DNA from: Lachnospiraceae bacterium
GTDB taxonomy: Bacteria > Bacillota > Clostridia > Lachnospirales > Lachnospiraceae
Length of the DNA stretch: 64,000 nucleotides
Assembly (NCBI GenBank): GCA_017622795.1
Contig: JAGAQI010000047.1
Coordinates: forward strand, 124,001 to 188,000
Direction: 5' to 3'
Shown one piece after another: positions 8,547-18,587 of the stretch. The notes under the pieces are model-generated. The model searched no databases. It saw only the letters and a program-made list of their open reading frames with translations, and was not told where the DNA came from. How positions within the stretch are numbered: the first letter of the stretch is position 1; each line of letters opens with the position of its first letter. Both the position numbers and the translations under genes were made by a program.

Positions 8547-10792
8547 TATTTCTTGATTTTATTCAATTGTTCATTTAACGCTAACAACTGTTCTTTCGTT
8601 ACGTTGATATTGGCACTGCCTGCCATATTCATGGCACGAAGTACCGTAAAGCCACCCATCATCTTCATCATGGCAGGAGTCAGTTCAAAGCCCATCACCT
8701 TTTTCTTTTCTCCGTTGCCGCCCATGAACTGCTTCATGATTTCTCCGAATAATTTTTCACCTTCCGGATTGGCAATAATATCGCCAATCTTGTCATTTAA
8801 AGAGAAATATCCTTCCGGTGCGGTAATATCAAACCAATTCAATACGGCTCCTTCTATCTTTAATCGGTACTTTTCGTTAAACTTGTCCACCTTGTTAATG
8901 GTGCTTTCGTCAGTGCAATTGCCCGCCTTGGCCGTAAGGGTGGTTGTTCCCTTATTCGGCACCTCAAAATAGAAGAAATGCTCTGCGCTTTCCTTCACGC
9001 CCAGGCTTTCGCCATTCGCAAATAATTCCACGGAAGGAAGGTTGGAGTATACGGTTACCTTTGTCACATCTTCTACACGGTCCACATAACGCTTACCGCA
9101 GATGTGTACAAACGGGTCATCCGCCGGGTCTACCAGCCAAGCCTTATATGCATAGAAAGCATCCTTTTTATACTTTCTGTCGAAAGTCATAAGACCCTTA
9201 TGGTTCTGACCGTTTTCGCCACCTTCATTACGTCCGTCAGCACCAAAGTCAAACATATTCCAAACATGGGTTGCCCACATATATTTTCTGGTGAATAACT
9301 GTTTAATCAGTTCTTCGTGATAATATGCCTGGTACTCTTCGGTATAATCACCCTGTTTCGGATCAGAGGTGTGCCAATTGAGCGCCTCGCAACCATACTC
9401 AGAGCAACCGATCGGCTTATCCGGATGGGTCTTGTGGAATTCATCAAACCAAGGACCGTTCATGGTTGTGTCGCCGCCGTACCAGCCGAAGTAATGATTG
9501 TAGGAAACCGTATCCGGAATCTGTACATACGCCTCGTTCATATCGCACATAGAAACCACTGCCATGGTAGTCAGACGGGTTGGGTCCATCTCGTGGGCAA
9601 GATCATTTAAAATGTGGTGATTCTCTAATAAATTCACTGTGATTCCGCTGATGGTAATTTCATTGGAAAGGCCCCATACCACAATACTCGGATGGTTGTA
9701 GTTCTGGGTAATCAGCTCTTTTATCTGGGAGATGGTATTTTCACGACCGGTTGGCATATGCTTGGAGATGTATGGAATTTCTGCCCAGATTACCAGACCG
9801 CGCTCATCACATAAATCGTAAAAGTACTGGTCATGCTGGTAATGTGCCAGACGAATGGTGGTTGCACCCATCTCGCAGATATAATCCATATCTTCCCTGT
9901 GATGTTCAGGAAGCAGTGCATTACCAAAGCCCCATCTGTCCTGATGGCGGGATACACCACGCAGCGGATAAGACTCACCGTTTAAAAGAAAGCCTTCTTC
10001 CGGATCGATTTTAAAGGTACGGCAACCAAAGCGTGTGCTGACCTGATCCATCACCAAGTCCCCGTCCAAAAGCTTCACTGTTGCGGTATAAAGGTACGGA
10101 TTTTTCCGGCCATGCCATAAATGTACGTTTTCAATGGTAAGCTCTTCTTTAAAAATTCCCGGAACGCCGGAAGATTTTGCTACTTCCTTGCCTTCGGCAT
10201 CGGTAATACTATATTCCAGTTCCATATCATAGCCCGGATTTACCACCGGCGCCTCAATTGTTACTTTAGCAGTTGTGCCTTCCACCACCGGAGTCACCTT
10301 AATTCCCGGACCACCGTAATTTTCCAGCTCAAAGTGGGAATTTGCCACAGCAATTAAATTTACGTTACGATATAAACCTCCATAGAAGGTAAAGTCTGCC
10401 ATCTGGGGATATACGGTGTCGTTTTCACTGTTGTCCACCGCAATGGCAAGGATATTCTTTTCTTTTAAAGCCTTGGTAATGTTCACACGCCAGGTAGAAT
10501 AACCACCATCGTGGTGTGCTAATTTTTCTCCGTTAACATAGACATCCGCAGAGGAATTGGCACCGTTAATTTCCAGATAATACTGGGCCGCAGCCGGCAG
10601 GTCCTTCTTTGCAATATCTTTCACATAGTAACAGGTTCCGCGGTGATAATCATTGCCGCCATCCTGTCCGTCCTTTGCATTCCAACAATGCGGCAGATTC
10701 ACTTTTTCCCAAAACAACGGCATTCTCTTTGGGACTTCTGTTGCCTTTTTTGAAAACACCCACTTACTGTTTAAGCTGACTACTTCTCTCAT
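8546..10792 (-). CDS. GH2 beta-galactosidase-like enzyme (right arm, identical copy)
   Basis: Same 748 residues as the gene at 6215-8461, in reverse orientation, including Glu378 and Glu465. The two copies are tail to tail, 84 bases apart, sharing the axis hairpin. If the palindrome is an artefact there is only one such gene in the genome. Confidence 0.9.
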   Translation of the reverse strand: MREVVSLNSKWVFSKKATEVPKRMPLFWEKVNLPHCWNAKDGQDGGNDYHRGTCYYVKDIAKKDLPAAAQYYLEINGANSSADVYVNGEKLAHHDGGYSTWRVNITKALKEKNILAIAVDNSENDTVYPQMADFTFYGGLYRNVNLIAVANSHFELENYGGPGIKVTPVVEGTTAKVTIEAPVVNPGYDMELEYSITDAEGKEVAKSSGVPGIFKEELTIENVHLWHGRKNPYLYTATVKLLDGDLVMDQVSTRFGCRTFKIDPEEGFLLNGESYPLRGVSRHQDRWGFGNALLPEHHREDMDYICEMGATTIRLAHYQHDQYFYDLCDERGLVIWAEIPYISKHMPTGRENTISQIKELITQNYNHPSIVVWGLSNEITISGITVNLLENHHILNDLAHEMDPTRLTTMAVVSMCDMNEAYVQIPDTVSYNHYFGWYGGDTTMNGPWFDEFHKTHPDKPIGCSEYGCEALNWHTSDPKQGDYTEEYQAYYHEELIKQLFTRKYMWATHVWNMFDFGADGRNEGGENGQNHKGLMTFDRKYKKDAFYAYKAWLVDPADDPFVHICGKRYVDRVEDVTKVTVYSNLPSVELFANGESLGVKESAEHFFYFEVPNKGTTTLTAKAGNCTDESTINKVDKFNEKYRLKIEGAVLNWFDITAPEGYFSLNDKIGDIIANPEGEKLFGEIMKQFMGGNGEKKKVMGFELTPAMMKMMGGFTVLRAMNMAGSANINVTKEQLLALNEQLNKIKK

Positions 10793-10825
10793 GGTACAAA
10801 TACCTCTCTTTTTTTAGATACATTC

Positions 10826-10834
10826 ATTATATCA
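10826..10834 (-). promoter_or_regulatory. Extended -10 promoter of the beta-galactosidase (right arm)
   Basis: Mirror image of the TGATATAAT motif at 6173-6181. Confidence 0.6.
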
Positions 10835-10939
10835 TGAAATATCCTGATTTACGAGTATATTTTCCATATTATGGTTAATAATTATTATCAAAACTTAATC
10901 ATTCTTTACCAAGACTTTACCGAATCCGACACTGCTGCA

Positions 10940-10948
10940 TGATATAAT
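10940..10948 (+). promoter_or_regulatory. Extended -10 promoter of the P-type ATPase (right arm)
   Basis: TGATATAAT with TATAAT at 10943-10948, mirror image of 6059-6067, about 50 bases before the TTG start at 10996. Confidence 0.6.
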
Positions 10949-10995
10949 GGAAGGGTGCAAAAATTAATATAATCTATGGAAAGGAGACAATAACC

Positions 10996-13632
10996 TTGAA
11001 ATTCTATTGTGAAGAAATTGAAAAGGTACTTAGTGAGACCAAAAGCTCCAAAGATGGTCTCACCTCCTCTGAGGCAGTAAAACGCCTGGAGGAAAACGGC
11101 AAAAACAAACTTGCCGAAGCAAAAAAAGATTCCTTACTTAAGCGCTTCTTTAACCAGATGACCGACCCGATGATTATCATCCTTCTGGTTGCCGCTGCCA
11201 TCAGTGGTGTGCTTGCCGTAGCTGAAGGCGAAAGCTTTGCCGACGTAATCATCATTCTTGCCGTTGTCATCATCAATGCCGTTCTTGGTGTTTATCAGGA
11301 AAGCAAAGCAGAAAAGGCCATTGAGGCCCTGCAGGAAATGTCTGCTGCTACCTCTAAGGTATTGCGCGACGGCAAAATCACTTCCGTAAGAAGTGAAGAT
11401 TTAGTAGTTGGTGATGTTGTTTTATTGGAAGCCGGCGATGCAGTTCCTGCCGACGGACGTCTCATCGAAAACGCCAGCTTAAAAATTGAAGAAGCGGCCC
11501 TTACCGGAGAATCCGTTCCTGTTACCAAATTTATTGACTTAATTAACCTTACCGATTCTGCAAAAGACATCCCTCTCGGTGACCGCAAGAATATGGTTTA
11601 CATGGGTTCCACCGTTGTTTACGGCCGTGGCACCGCAGTTATTACCGCCACCGGTATGGATACCGAAATGGGTAAAATTGCCGACGCGTTAGCAAATGCA
11701 GAAGAAGGACAGACACCTCTTCAGTTAAAGCTTTCCCAGTTGTCCAAAATCCTCACCTGGCTGGTACTTGGTATCTGCGTTATCATTTTCGCCGTACAGA
11801 TTATCCGTGCAGGCGGATTCGGATTTGAAACCATCATTAACTCTTTCATGGTTGCAGTTTCCTTAGCGGTTGCTGCGATTCCGGAGGGTCTGGCTGCGGT
11901 AGTTACCGTAGTTCTTTCCATCGGTGTTACCAACATGTCCAAGCGTAATGCCATCATCCGCCGCCTCACTGCAGTAGAAACTCTCGGCTGTGCCCAGATT
12001 ATCTGCTCCGATAAGACCGGTACCCTTACCCAGAACAAAATGACCGTAGTGGACTGCTTCTGTGAAGATGAAAAGCATCTGGCAACTGCTATGGCCCTTT
12101 GCTGTGACGCAGAGCTTGACAAAGACGGTACTGTTACCGGTGAACCTACCGAGGCTGCCCTGGTTGTTTGGGCTCACAAATTAGAGCTTCCAAAATACGA
12201 TTTAAAAGATGATTTCCCAAGAAGCGGCGAAGCACCGTTTGATTCCGGCAGAAAGATGATGTCCACCGTTCACCGTGTCGGAAATGACTATATCCAGTAT
12301 ACCAAGGGTGCTCCGGACGTTGTTTTAGACCGTTGTTCCCATTATCTCAAGGATAGCAAGCCGGTTCCTATGACTAAGGAATATCGCGAAGAAATCCTTA
12401 AAGCAAATAAGGCAATGGCAGACAGAGCCCTTCGTGTTCTTGCCTGCGCAGAGCGTAAATACACGACAGAACCTGCTTCCTACGAAGCAGACGACCTGGA
12501 AAAAGACCTTTGCTTTACCGGTCTTTCCGGCATGATTGACCCGGTTCGTCCGGAGGTTCAGGCTGCGATTACCGAATGTAAGAGCGCCGGCATCCGCGCC
12601 ATCATGATTACCGGTGACCACATCGATACTGCGATGGCAATCGCAAGAGAGCTCGGTATCTTAACCGAGGACAAAAAGGCAATTACAGGCTCCATGTTAA
12701 ACGACATGAGTGATGATGAGTTTGCCAGGGAATTAGAAAACATCTCCGTATACGCAAGAGTTCAGCCGGAACACAAGACACGTATCGTAAATGCATGGCG
12801 CGCAGCAGGTTATGTAACCGCCATGACCGGCGACGGTGTTAACGATGCACCATCCATTAAATCCGCCGATATCGGTGTTGGTATGGGTATCACCGGTACC
12901 GACGTAACCAAGAACGTTGCAGATATGGTTCTTACTGATGACAACTTCGCTACCATCGTTGGTGCGGTAGAAGAAGGCCGTCGAATTTACGACAACATCC
13001 GTAAAGCAATCCAGTTTCTGCTTGGTTCCAATATGAGTGAAGTTATCAGTATCTTCGTAGCAACCTTAATGGGCTTCACGATCTTAAAGCCGGTTCATCT
13101 GTTATGGATTAACCTAGTTACCGACTGTTTCCCGGCGTTAGCTCTTGGTATGGAAAAGGCAGAGCCGGACATCATGCAGCGTAAACCTCGTGACGCTAAA
13201 GCAGGCGTATTTGCCGGCGGCATGGGCTTTGATGTAGGTTATCAGGGTCTTATGGTAGCTGTTCTGGTACTTACTTCCTTCTTCCTTGGTCATTTCATGG
13301 AAACAGGAAACTTTGAAATCACCGACAGTGCCCATGGAACCACCATGGCATTCCTTACCATGTCCATGGCAGAAATCTTCCACAGCTTCAACATGCGCTC
13401 CCAGAGAGGCAGCATCTTTAAATTAAAAGGTCAAAACATGATTCTGTTAATTGCCGCAGTTGGTACCTTAATCGCTACCACTTTGGTTTGCGAAGTTGAG
13501 CTACTTGCAAACGCATTCCAGTTTACCAGCGTAAGCCTGGAAGAATACCTGGTTGCCATCGGCCTTGGCGTACTGGTAATTCCAATCGTGGAAATTGTGA
13601 AGTTTATCCAGAGAAAGTTCGTCAAGAACTAA
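10996..13632 (+). CDS. Calcium-type P-type ATPase (right arm, identical copy)
   Basis: Identical in all 878 residues to the gene at 3375-6011. TTG start after AAAGGAG at 10980-10986. Divergent from the right-arm beta-galactosidase and convergent with the right-arm hydrolase. Confidence 0.93.
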   Translation: MKFYCEEIEKVLSETKSSKDGLTSSEAVKRLEENGKNKLAEAKKDSLLKRFFNQMTDPMIIILLVAAAISGVLAVAEGESFADVIIILAVVIINAVLGVYQESKAEKAIEALQEMSAATSKVLRDGKITSVRSEDLVVGDVVLLEAGDAVPADGRLIENASLKIEEAALTGESVPVTKFIDLINLTDSAKDIPLGDRKNMVYMGSTVVYGRGTAVITATGMDTEMGKIADALANAEEGQTPLQLKLSQLSKILTWLVLGICVIIFAVQIIRAGGFGFETIINSFMVAVSLAVAAIPEGLAAVVTVVLSIGVTNMSKRNAIIRRLTAVETLGCAQIICSDKTGTLTQNKMTVVDCFCEDEKHLATAMALCCDAELDKDGTVTGEPTEAALVVWAHKLELPKYDLKDDFPRSGEAPFDSGRKMMSTVHRVGNDYIQYTKGAPDVVLDRCSHYLKDSKPVPMTKEYREEILKANKAMADRALRVLACAERKYTTEPASYEADDLEKDLCFTGLSGMIDPVRPEVQAAITECKSAGIRAIMITGDHIDTAMAIARELGILTEDKKAITGSMLNDMSDDEFARELENISVYARVQPEHKTRIVNAWRAAGYVTAMTGDGVNDAPSIKSADIGVGMGITGTDVTKNVADMVLTDDNFATIVGAVEEGRRIYDNIRKAIQFLLGSNMSEVISIFVATLMGFTILKPVHLLWINLVTDCFPALALGMEKAEPDIMQRKPRDAKAGVFAGGMGFDVGYQGLMVAVLVLTSFFLGHFMETGNFEITDSAHGTTMAFLTMSMAEIFHSFNMRSQRGSIFKLKGQNMILLIAAVGTLIATTLVCEVELLANAFQFTSVSLEEYLVAIGLGVLVIPIVEIVKFIQRKFVKN

Positions 13633-13638
13633 ACTTTG

Positions 13639-13795
13639 CAAAAGAAAAGGAATTTCATTTTTAAAATTTAAAATCAAAAAGAGAACTGCCCCATATTCCT
13701 TGCATCGCCCATTATCGGGAGAGCCGATGCGCCGGAACATGGGGCAGTTCTCTTTTTTTGCTATATATTATATTTTTGAAATTCCTTTTCTTTTG
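13639..13795. terminator. Nested inverted repeat acting as two-way terminator (right arm)
   Basis: Mirror copy of 3212-3368, between the convergent ATPase and hydrolase genes; main stem 13676-13759. Confidence 0.75.
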
Positions 13796-13859
13796 AGCCA
13801 AGGTTACTGCTTGCTCAAGGATTCTCTGCATAAAGCTTCATAATTTTGTACCTGATTCC

Positions 13860-14819
13860 TTATGCCACCGGCTTTTCGCCAAACGTCTTCTCGAAAAATT
13901 CTACCATTGCACTTTGGTACTTCTCCGGTTCCAGACACCAGCTCAATCCATGTCCGACACCTTTTACCCTAACAAACTTTTTATCCTCGGAAGCACATGC
14001 TTCATAACATTTTTCACTCATCCAAAACGGAACGAAATCGTCACCATCGTTATGGACAAACAGAATAGGAAGCTTACAATTTTTCATGCTCTCATAAGCA
14101 GAAGCTTCTTCCAAATCAAAATGTCCAAACCATTTTGCTCCAAGCTTTGCGAAAGGATACATAACCTTTGACGGAAGCTTCATACTGTCCATTACCGCAC
14201 ACAGAATTTCTTTTGGAGAAGAAAAACCGCAGTCGGTTAAAATACCTTTTACATTATCCGGCAGTCCAACATCCGCCGCCATCATAACCGTGGCAGCTCC
14301 CATGGAAATCCCGAACAGGTCAATTTTCACATCCGCTCCGAACCGGTTTATTGCATATTCCACCCAGGATTTGCAATCATGGCGTTCCATAATGCCGAAG
14401 GTGATAGCCTTACCCTCACTAAGCCCCTGGGAACGCTGGCTGGCCAACAACAAATTGATACCATTCTTTTGGGAATAGGAATAAATGCCGTTGCCGTCCC
14501 GGTAAAAATTCCCATGGTAGCCATGAAAGAAAATAACCAACGGAGCACCATCCTGCCGGTGATAATACCGTCCGCGAAGCTTTAATCCGTCTATCGAAGT
14601 GATTTCCACGGTTTCATACTCTATTGCTTCTATTACATTGCGGATGCCCCGTTCAATTACTTCAGAAAACGCTTCATATGCCGGGCCCTTTGGCATATGC
14701 CGCTGCACATCATCCTCCGGATAAGTTTCCCGGTATTCCCCAAAGCAAATACGGTAAATTACATATACGCTTACAAAGAACACAATCAGAACAACAATTG
14801 CAATCATAGTAAATATCAT
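13860..14819 (-). CDS. Membrane-anchored alpha/beta hydrolase (right arm, identical copy)
   Basis: Identical to 2188-3147, with N-terminal membrane anchor and Ser172/Asp260/His290. Follows the right-arm GH43 gene by 25 bases. Confidence 0.85.
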   Translation of the reverse strand: MIFTMIAIVVLIVFFVSVYVIYRICFGEYRETYPEDDVQRHMPKGPAYEAFSEVIERGIRNVIEAIEYETVEITSIDGLKLRGRYYHRQDGAPLVIFFHGYHGNFYRDGNGIYSYSQKNGINLLLASQRSQGLSEGKAITFGIMERHDCKSWVEYAINRFGADVKIDLFGISMGAATVMMAADVGLPDNVKGILTDCGFSSPKEILCAVMDSMKLPSKVMYPFAKLGAKWFGHFDLEEASAYESMKNCKLPILFVHNDGDDFVPFWMSEKCYEACASEDKKFVRVKGVGHGLSWCLEPEKYQSAMVEFFEKTFGEKPVA

Positions 14820-14844
14820 ATCAGTTCTCCCAATGCTGTCCCGT

Positions 14845-16200
14845 CTACTTCATAAACACAAAATTTTTCAGTTCAAACAAGGTTCTTCCTTCAAAGTAAC
14901 CGGACATCCAGCCAAGTTTCTTATAACCGGTAGTCACCTTAAAGAACACGGAATGACGGCTTGTTACATTCTTCACCACAGCCTTTACCACACCATTATC
15001 ACGTCCGATGGCGCAGGTTCCGATTTCTTCTCCGTCTTCCCCGTCAATTAAAATGTGCAGGGTAGCGTCGCAACCCATACCATTGATTTCTGCGGCAAAT
15101 TCCATGGTCTTGCTGGAATCATCATCACCGAAATCAAAGTACTTATAGCCCATAATACTGCCATCCTTGATGTTGGTTAACACACGTTCAAATACATTCT
15201 TTTCGGTAACATACGGACCGTTCTTTAACACACAGGCAATTTCTGCCGGAGTAATGCGGTACGGAAGCAAAGAATCTTCAAAGCCCAGGGAAGTCATTTC
15301 CACCGTAGGAATGGTGCCATCCGGTAAAATTTCGATTTTTTCCACACATCCGCGTCTGGACATAATGCTGTTATTGGTCATACGGTGATAGAAAATATAC
15401 CATTGACCGTTAATGCAACAAATGGAGCCATGGTCGTTTCCGCCCGGATAATCCACACCGTTATCAATAATATAACCACGGTACTTGAACGGGCCTGTCG
15501 GAGACTTAGAAGTAGCATACGCCAGTCTGCTTCCTCGCTTCGGAGAATAAATCATATAGTAGGTATCTCCCACCTTACGCGGAGATGCCGCCTCAAAGAA
15601 AAAGCTGTTTTCTTCCACAAAACCGTCTTCTTCTCTCTTTTCAATCGGAATAAAATGCTCGATACAGGTGCCGTCCAGTACTTCGTACATATTGTCGCCG
15701 TTGATTTCAGCAAGGAAGGAACGCTCAAATCCGCAGTAAATATAGACTCTGCCGTCATCGTCCACCAGTACACCCGGATCGATAAACCAGCCGTTACAGC
15801 AGATTTCATCAGAAATCGTATACTTATATGGGGCAATTAACTTAAACGGACCTTCCGGGCGGTCACTGACTGCCACACAACCTTTCGCATTCACAATATA
15901 CGCAAACAGATAATACTTACCGTCCTTTTCCACCACATCCGGCGCATATAAATGACAGCGTTCATCGGTCCAATCTGTATCGGATGCATGGTCACGGTCT
16001 GCTCTGGTATGGAAAATATCGCCATGGCAGGTCCAGTCATTTAAGTTGTTTACCGGTGCACTCCAGCATTTTAATACATAGTCACAAAAATGGTCGGAAC
16101 CGGCCAGGTCATGGGAACCGTATACATACACACGGTCTCCGAATACTCTTGGTTCTCCGTCCGGAATATACTCCCAAAACGGCAAATATGGGTTTGGCAT
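14845..16200 (-). CDS. Glycoside hydrolase family 43 (right arm, identical copy)
   Basis: Identical to 807-2162 with Asp14, Asp141 and Glu203. It lies downstream of the complete subtilase gene in the same direction, separated by 145 bases that contain its own promoter. Confidence 0.9.
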   Translation of the reverse strand: MPNPYLPFWEYIPDGEPRVFGDRVYVYGSHDLAGSDHFCDYVLKCWSAPVNNLNDWTCHGDIFHTRADRDHASDTDWTDERCHLYAPDVVEKDGKYYLFAYIVNAKGCVAVSDRPEGPFKLIAPYKYTISDEICCNGWFIDPGVLVDDDGRVYIYCGFERSFLAEINGDNMYEVLDGTCIEHFIPIEKREEDGFVEENSFFFEAASPRKVGDTYYMIYSPKRGSRLAYATSKSPTGPFKYRGYIIDNGVDYPGGNDHGSICCINGQWYIFYHRMTNNSIMSRRGCVEKIEILPDGTIPTVEMTSLGFEDSLLPYRITPAEIACVLKNGPYVTEKNVFERVLTNIKDGSIMGYKYFDFGDDDSSKTMEFAAEINGMGCDATLHILIDGEDGEEIGTCAIGRDNGVVKAVVKNVTSRHSVFFKVTTGYKKLGWMSGYFEGRTLFELKNFVFMK

Positions 16201-16269
16201 AATTTTATCCTCCTAAGTATTTTATTCTTTTTTCCCTATGGCAGTATATTCACTGCCCTCTTAGTAAAC

Positions 16270-16297
16270 AGTATAACAAAATCATCCGGAAAAACAA
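16270..16297 (-). promoter_or_regulatory. Predicted promoter of the GH43-hydrolase unit (right arm)
   Basis: Mirror copy of 710-737: TTGTTT, 16-bp spacer, TATACT on the minus strand. Confidence 0.6.
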
Positions 16298-16345
16298 GTC
16301 ATTCCCTGCCATCCTTTTCTTCAAAAGAGCTATATTCTTTCTCCT

Positions 16346-18034
16346 TTAGTCCGGAAAGCTTCCGTTCACACATAATCGTCCCCACCCGGATATAGGGTTT
16401 GGATATTCCTCTCCCGGCAGTCTTTGAGCTCCTGCAATCAAATATTCCCGCAATTTCTCCCCATGCAGAAACGGGTCATTGCCTTCGACAATTCCCCATT
16501 GAAGCAACAGTGCTGCACCTCCCGTAGCAAAAGGGGTTGCCATGGAAGTACCGGAGCGGGCGGTGTATCCCCCTCCCGGGGCACAGGATATCACATCTAC
16601 CCCCGGTGCCACCAAGTCCGGCTTCATACGACCGGTATCTCTGGCCGTTCCCCGTCCCGAAAAGGATGCCACCTGCAGAGTTCCAAAATCATATGCTCCC
16701 ACAGAAACCACTCCTTCTGCCGTGGACGGAATCGTCAGGGTCCGGTAAGAATCCGGTTCCGTAAAACCGGTATTACTACTTTCCATGTCCTGCAACAACC
16801 ATACATCATATGTTCCTTCCACAATACGTTCCGGAATCAGCCGAAGCTTCCACACACCTGCCCCAAGCCGGTCTCCGGTTGCTGTAATGGAAATCCGCAA
16901 TTCCGACAAATTCTGAAAAATAGTGGGAGCGCTCCAAAACCCTTCCGCCTCTGCATCTCCAAGCCGGGCTGTCGTTCCTGTGGCAGAATATAAAAAAGCA
17001 GACCCAAACGCCGTTACCGGTTCCCCCTCTCCAAACCGGAAGGTTACGGATTCTCCTCCCGGAGCCACCAGTTCCACCGAAAAGCGGTCAGCATAGTTAC
17101 TCCAGAGTTCCAATTCCAACGTTTTTTCCTGTCCTTCTACCGCCAGTTCTAATTCTTCCGGTTTCCGTTCCTCCAGTTTCCCTCCGGCATGGGTACGTCC
17201 GATACCGTCATTTCCGGTACCGACACAAATCACACACTTTGCCATGGACGTAACCCTATCCAGATAGGTTTCCAACAAACTCCTGCCGTTATGAGCTCCT
17301 TCTCTTGTTCCGTAGCTGATGTTCAATGCTAACGGCTGATTTCGTTCTATGGCAAACCGCACGCAAAAGTCCACTGCTTCCATCAGTCTTGCCGTGCCGG
17401 ATACCGCTGCCCGCCCGCTCCGGATTTCCGCCAGCTTTACGACTAGCAGTTCACTTTCAAAGGCCACCCCCCGATACTTTCCTCCGGAGGCTCTTCCGTT
17501 TCCTGCCGCAATTCCCGCTACATGGGTACCATGTCCGGATAAGTCCGTGCCCGGCACTACCTGCCGGTTACTGCCCGATGTGTTTTCTCCCAAAATCCCA
17601 TTGATTTGTTCTTTTGTAAATAACGTACCTATCGAATACCCTTCCGGTGGATTGCCATCGGTTAAGTCCTGATCCCATAATGCCGCAATACGCGTAGTTC
17701 CGTCCTCATTACAAAAATCGGGGTGCCTGTAGTCAATACCTGAATCGATAATGCCTACCAGCACCCCTGTACCATTTAAACTTCCCGGTGCCCGTCCTGC
17801 CGACGGGCGGTTACTTATGCAGGAGGAAGCCCTGCCAAATTCTACCGTAGTATATACTCTTGTAGGAAGCTCCGCATATAAAATTCCCGGAGTCTTAAGA
17901 AAATCTTTCACCTGTTCCTCCGGGAGAACCGCAATTACATATCCTCCCAGCAACCGGGTTATTTCTATTTCCGGAACCTCTGTTGTTTTTACAAATTGTT
18001 CGTCCGTCAGTAAAATCAATTCCACCTGTGCCAT
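16346..18034 (-). CDS. Csp-like subtilisin-family (S8) serine protease, complete
   Basis: A 562-residue subtilase with an intact triad: Asp97 in GIIDSGID, His168 in SGHGTHVAG, Ser497 in GTSMATP; CVGTGNDG carries the oxyanion-hole Asn. Residues 1 to about 65 resemble a short prodomain, and about 160 residues inserted between the Asn and Ser motifs fit the jelly-roll insertion of the clostridial Csp proteases, which also match in length. No signal peptide is seen. In spore-formers Csp proteins activate the cortex hydrolase SleC during germination; whether this one does so is inference, and general intracellular or surface proteolysis is equally possible. It follows the CheY-like gene by 50 bases. 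Only the part right of 17006 is unique; the rest belongs to the palindrome arm. Confidence 0.9.
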   Translation of the reverse strand: MAQVELILLTDEQFVKTTEVPEIEITRLLGGYVIAVLPEEQVKDFLKTPGILYAELPTRVYTTVEFGRASSCISNRPSAGRAPGSLNGTGVLVGIIDSGIDYRHPDFCNEDGTTRIAALWDQDLTDGNPPEGYSIGTLFTKEQINGILGENTSGSNRQVVPGTDLSGHGTHVAGIAAGNGRASGGKYRGVAFESELLVVKLAEIRSGRAAVSGTARLMEAVDFCVRFAIERNQPLALNISYGTREGAHNGRSLLETYLDRVTSMAKCVICVGTGNDGIGRTHAGGKLEERKPEELELAVEGQEKTLELELWSNYADRFSVELVAPGGESVTFRFGEGEPVTAFGSAFLYSATGTTARLGDAEAEGFWSAPTIFQNLSELRISITATGDRLGAGVWKLRLIPERIVEGTYDVWLLQDMESSNTGFTEPDSYRTLTIPSTAEGVVSVGAYDFGTLQVASFSGRGTARDTGRMKPDLVAPGVDVISCAPGGGYTARSGTSMATPFATGGAALLLQWGIVEGNDPFLHGEKLREYLIAGAQRLPGEEYPNPISGWGRLCVNGSFPD

Positions 18035-18084
18035 AAAAAACAGCTTCCCTTTTGATACTATTTTTTATTCCGCACCAAAAAAAA

Positions 18085-18462
18085 TTATAACCCGAGAATT
18101 TTCTTTACCTTATCCACCAATTCCAACGGAACAAATGGTTTTACCACATATCCTACCGCTCCGAGGCTTTTTGCTGCCACTACCGTTTCGGAATCTGTGG
18201 TACCGGTTAAAAACATAACCGGAATATTCTTAAACTCGTCATTACTTCTGATGACATCCAATGTCTGGATTCCGGACATAATCGGCATTTCCACATCCAA
18301 CAATATCATGTCGGGAGTGTAATACATTAAGCTTTCCAGGCAGGCCATTCCTGAGGAACATTTTACTACATTGAAATCGGCCCGCTTAAGTCCAAGCTCT
18401 GCAATAGTCAAAATCACTTCGTCATCATCTACGATTAAAATTGTTTTCTTTTCAGAAGCCAT
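18085..18462 (-). CDS. Single-domain response regulator (CheY-like receiver)
   Basis: A 125-residue stand-alone receiver domain. Acidic pocket Asp12-Asp14 (VDDDE), phospho-acceptor Asp56 in MILLDVEMP, the switch Thr in MFLTGTTD and the conserved Lys in YVVKPF are all present. There is no output domain, so it should act by protein contact, as CheY or Spo0F-like proteins do. No histidine kinase is nearby. TTGGAGGAA before the ATG is the ribosome binding site. The subtilase follows after 50 bases and could be cotranscribed. Confidence 0.92.
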   Translation of the reverse strand: MASEKKTILIVDDDEVILTIAELGLKRADFNVVKCSSGMACLESLMYYTPDMILLDVEMPIMSGIQTLDVIRSNDEFKNIPVMFLTGTTDSETVVAAKSLGAVGYVVKPFVPLELVDKVKKILGL

Positions 18463-18544
18463 TTAAATTCCTCCAACTATCCTTTGTTACCTTTCTTTTA
18501 TTGTACATGAAATTTCTAAATTAATCTAGAAATTTTTTATAAAG

Positions 18545-18573
18545 AAAAAAGACCGCACAACACGGTCTTTTTT
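18545..18573 (-). terminator. Terminator of the feo operon
   Basis: Stem AAAAAAGACCG (18545-18555) with CGGTCTTTTTT (18563-18573), followed by a T-run on the minus strand. It closes the feoA-feoB-peptide unit and separates it from the response-regulator gene. Confidence 0.85.
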
Positions 18574-18587
18574 CAAGAAGCACACGA

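Larger units (their letters stand above)
1..17006. repeat. Giant perfect inverted repeat (two 8503-bp arms, no spacer)
   Basis: Bases 1-8503 read as the reverse complement of 8504-17006. Every gene start and end in one arm maps to 17007 minus the coordinate in the other, all paired proteins are identical in length and sequence, and the outermost bases (position 1 with 17006) pair exactly. There is no spacer; the axis lies between 8503 and 8504 inside a terminator hairpin. The left arm is cut by the window edge within a subtilase gene whose complete copy is in the right arm, so the repeat could continue left of the window. Absence of any divergence means a very recent event or an artefact of assembly or amplification. 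Long natural perfect palindromes are unstable in bacteria, so an artefact is the more likely reading. Confidence 0.97.

Noticed and set aside
8499..8972. A 157-residue plus-strand frame near the palindrome axis (and its mirror at 8035-8508)
   Set aside because: Antisense shadow of the beta-galactosidase end, Met/Pro/Phe-rich, no ribosome binding site.
1..17006. Reading the inverted repeat as a composite transposon or two insertion sequences
   Set aside because: No transposase gene, no terminal repeats and no unique central cargo; the arms meet directly at the axis.
17751..18218. 155-residue plus-strand frame across the subtilase start
   Set aside because: Antisense to the subtilase and response-regulator genes; no supporting start signal.
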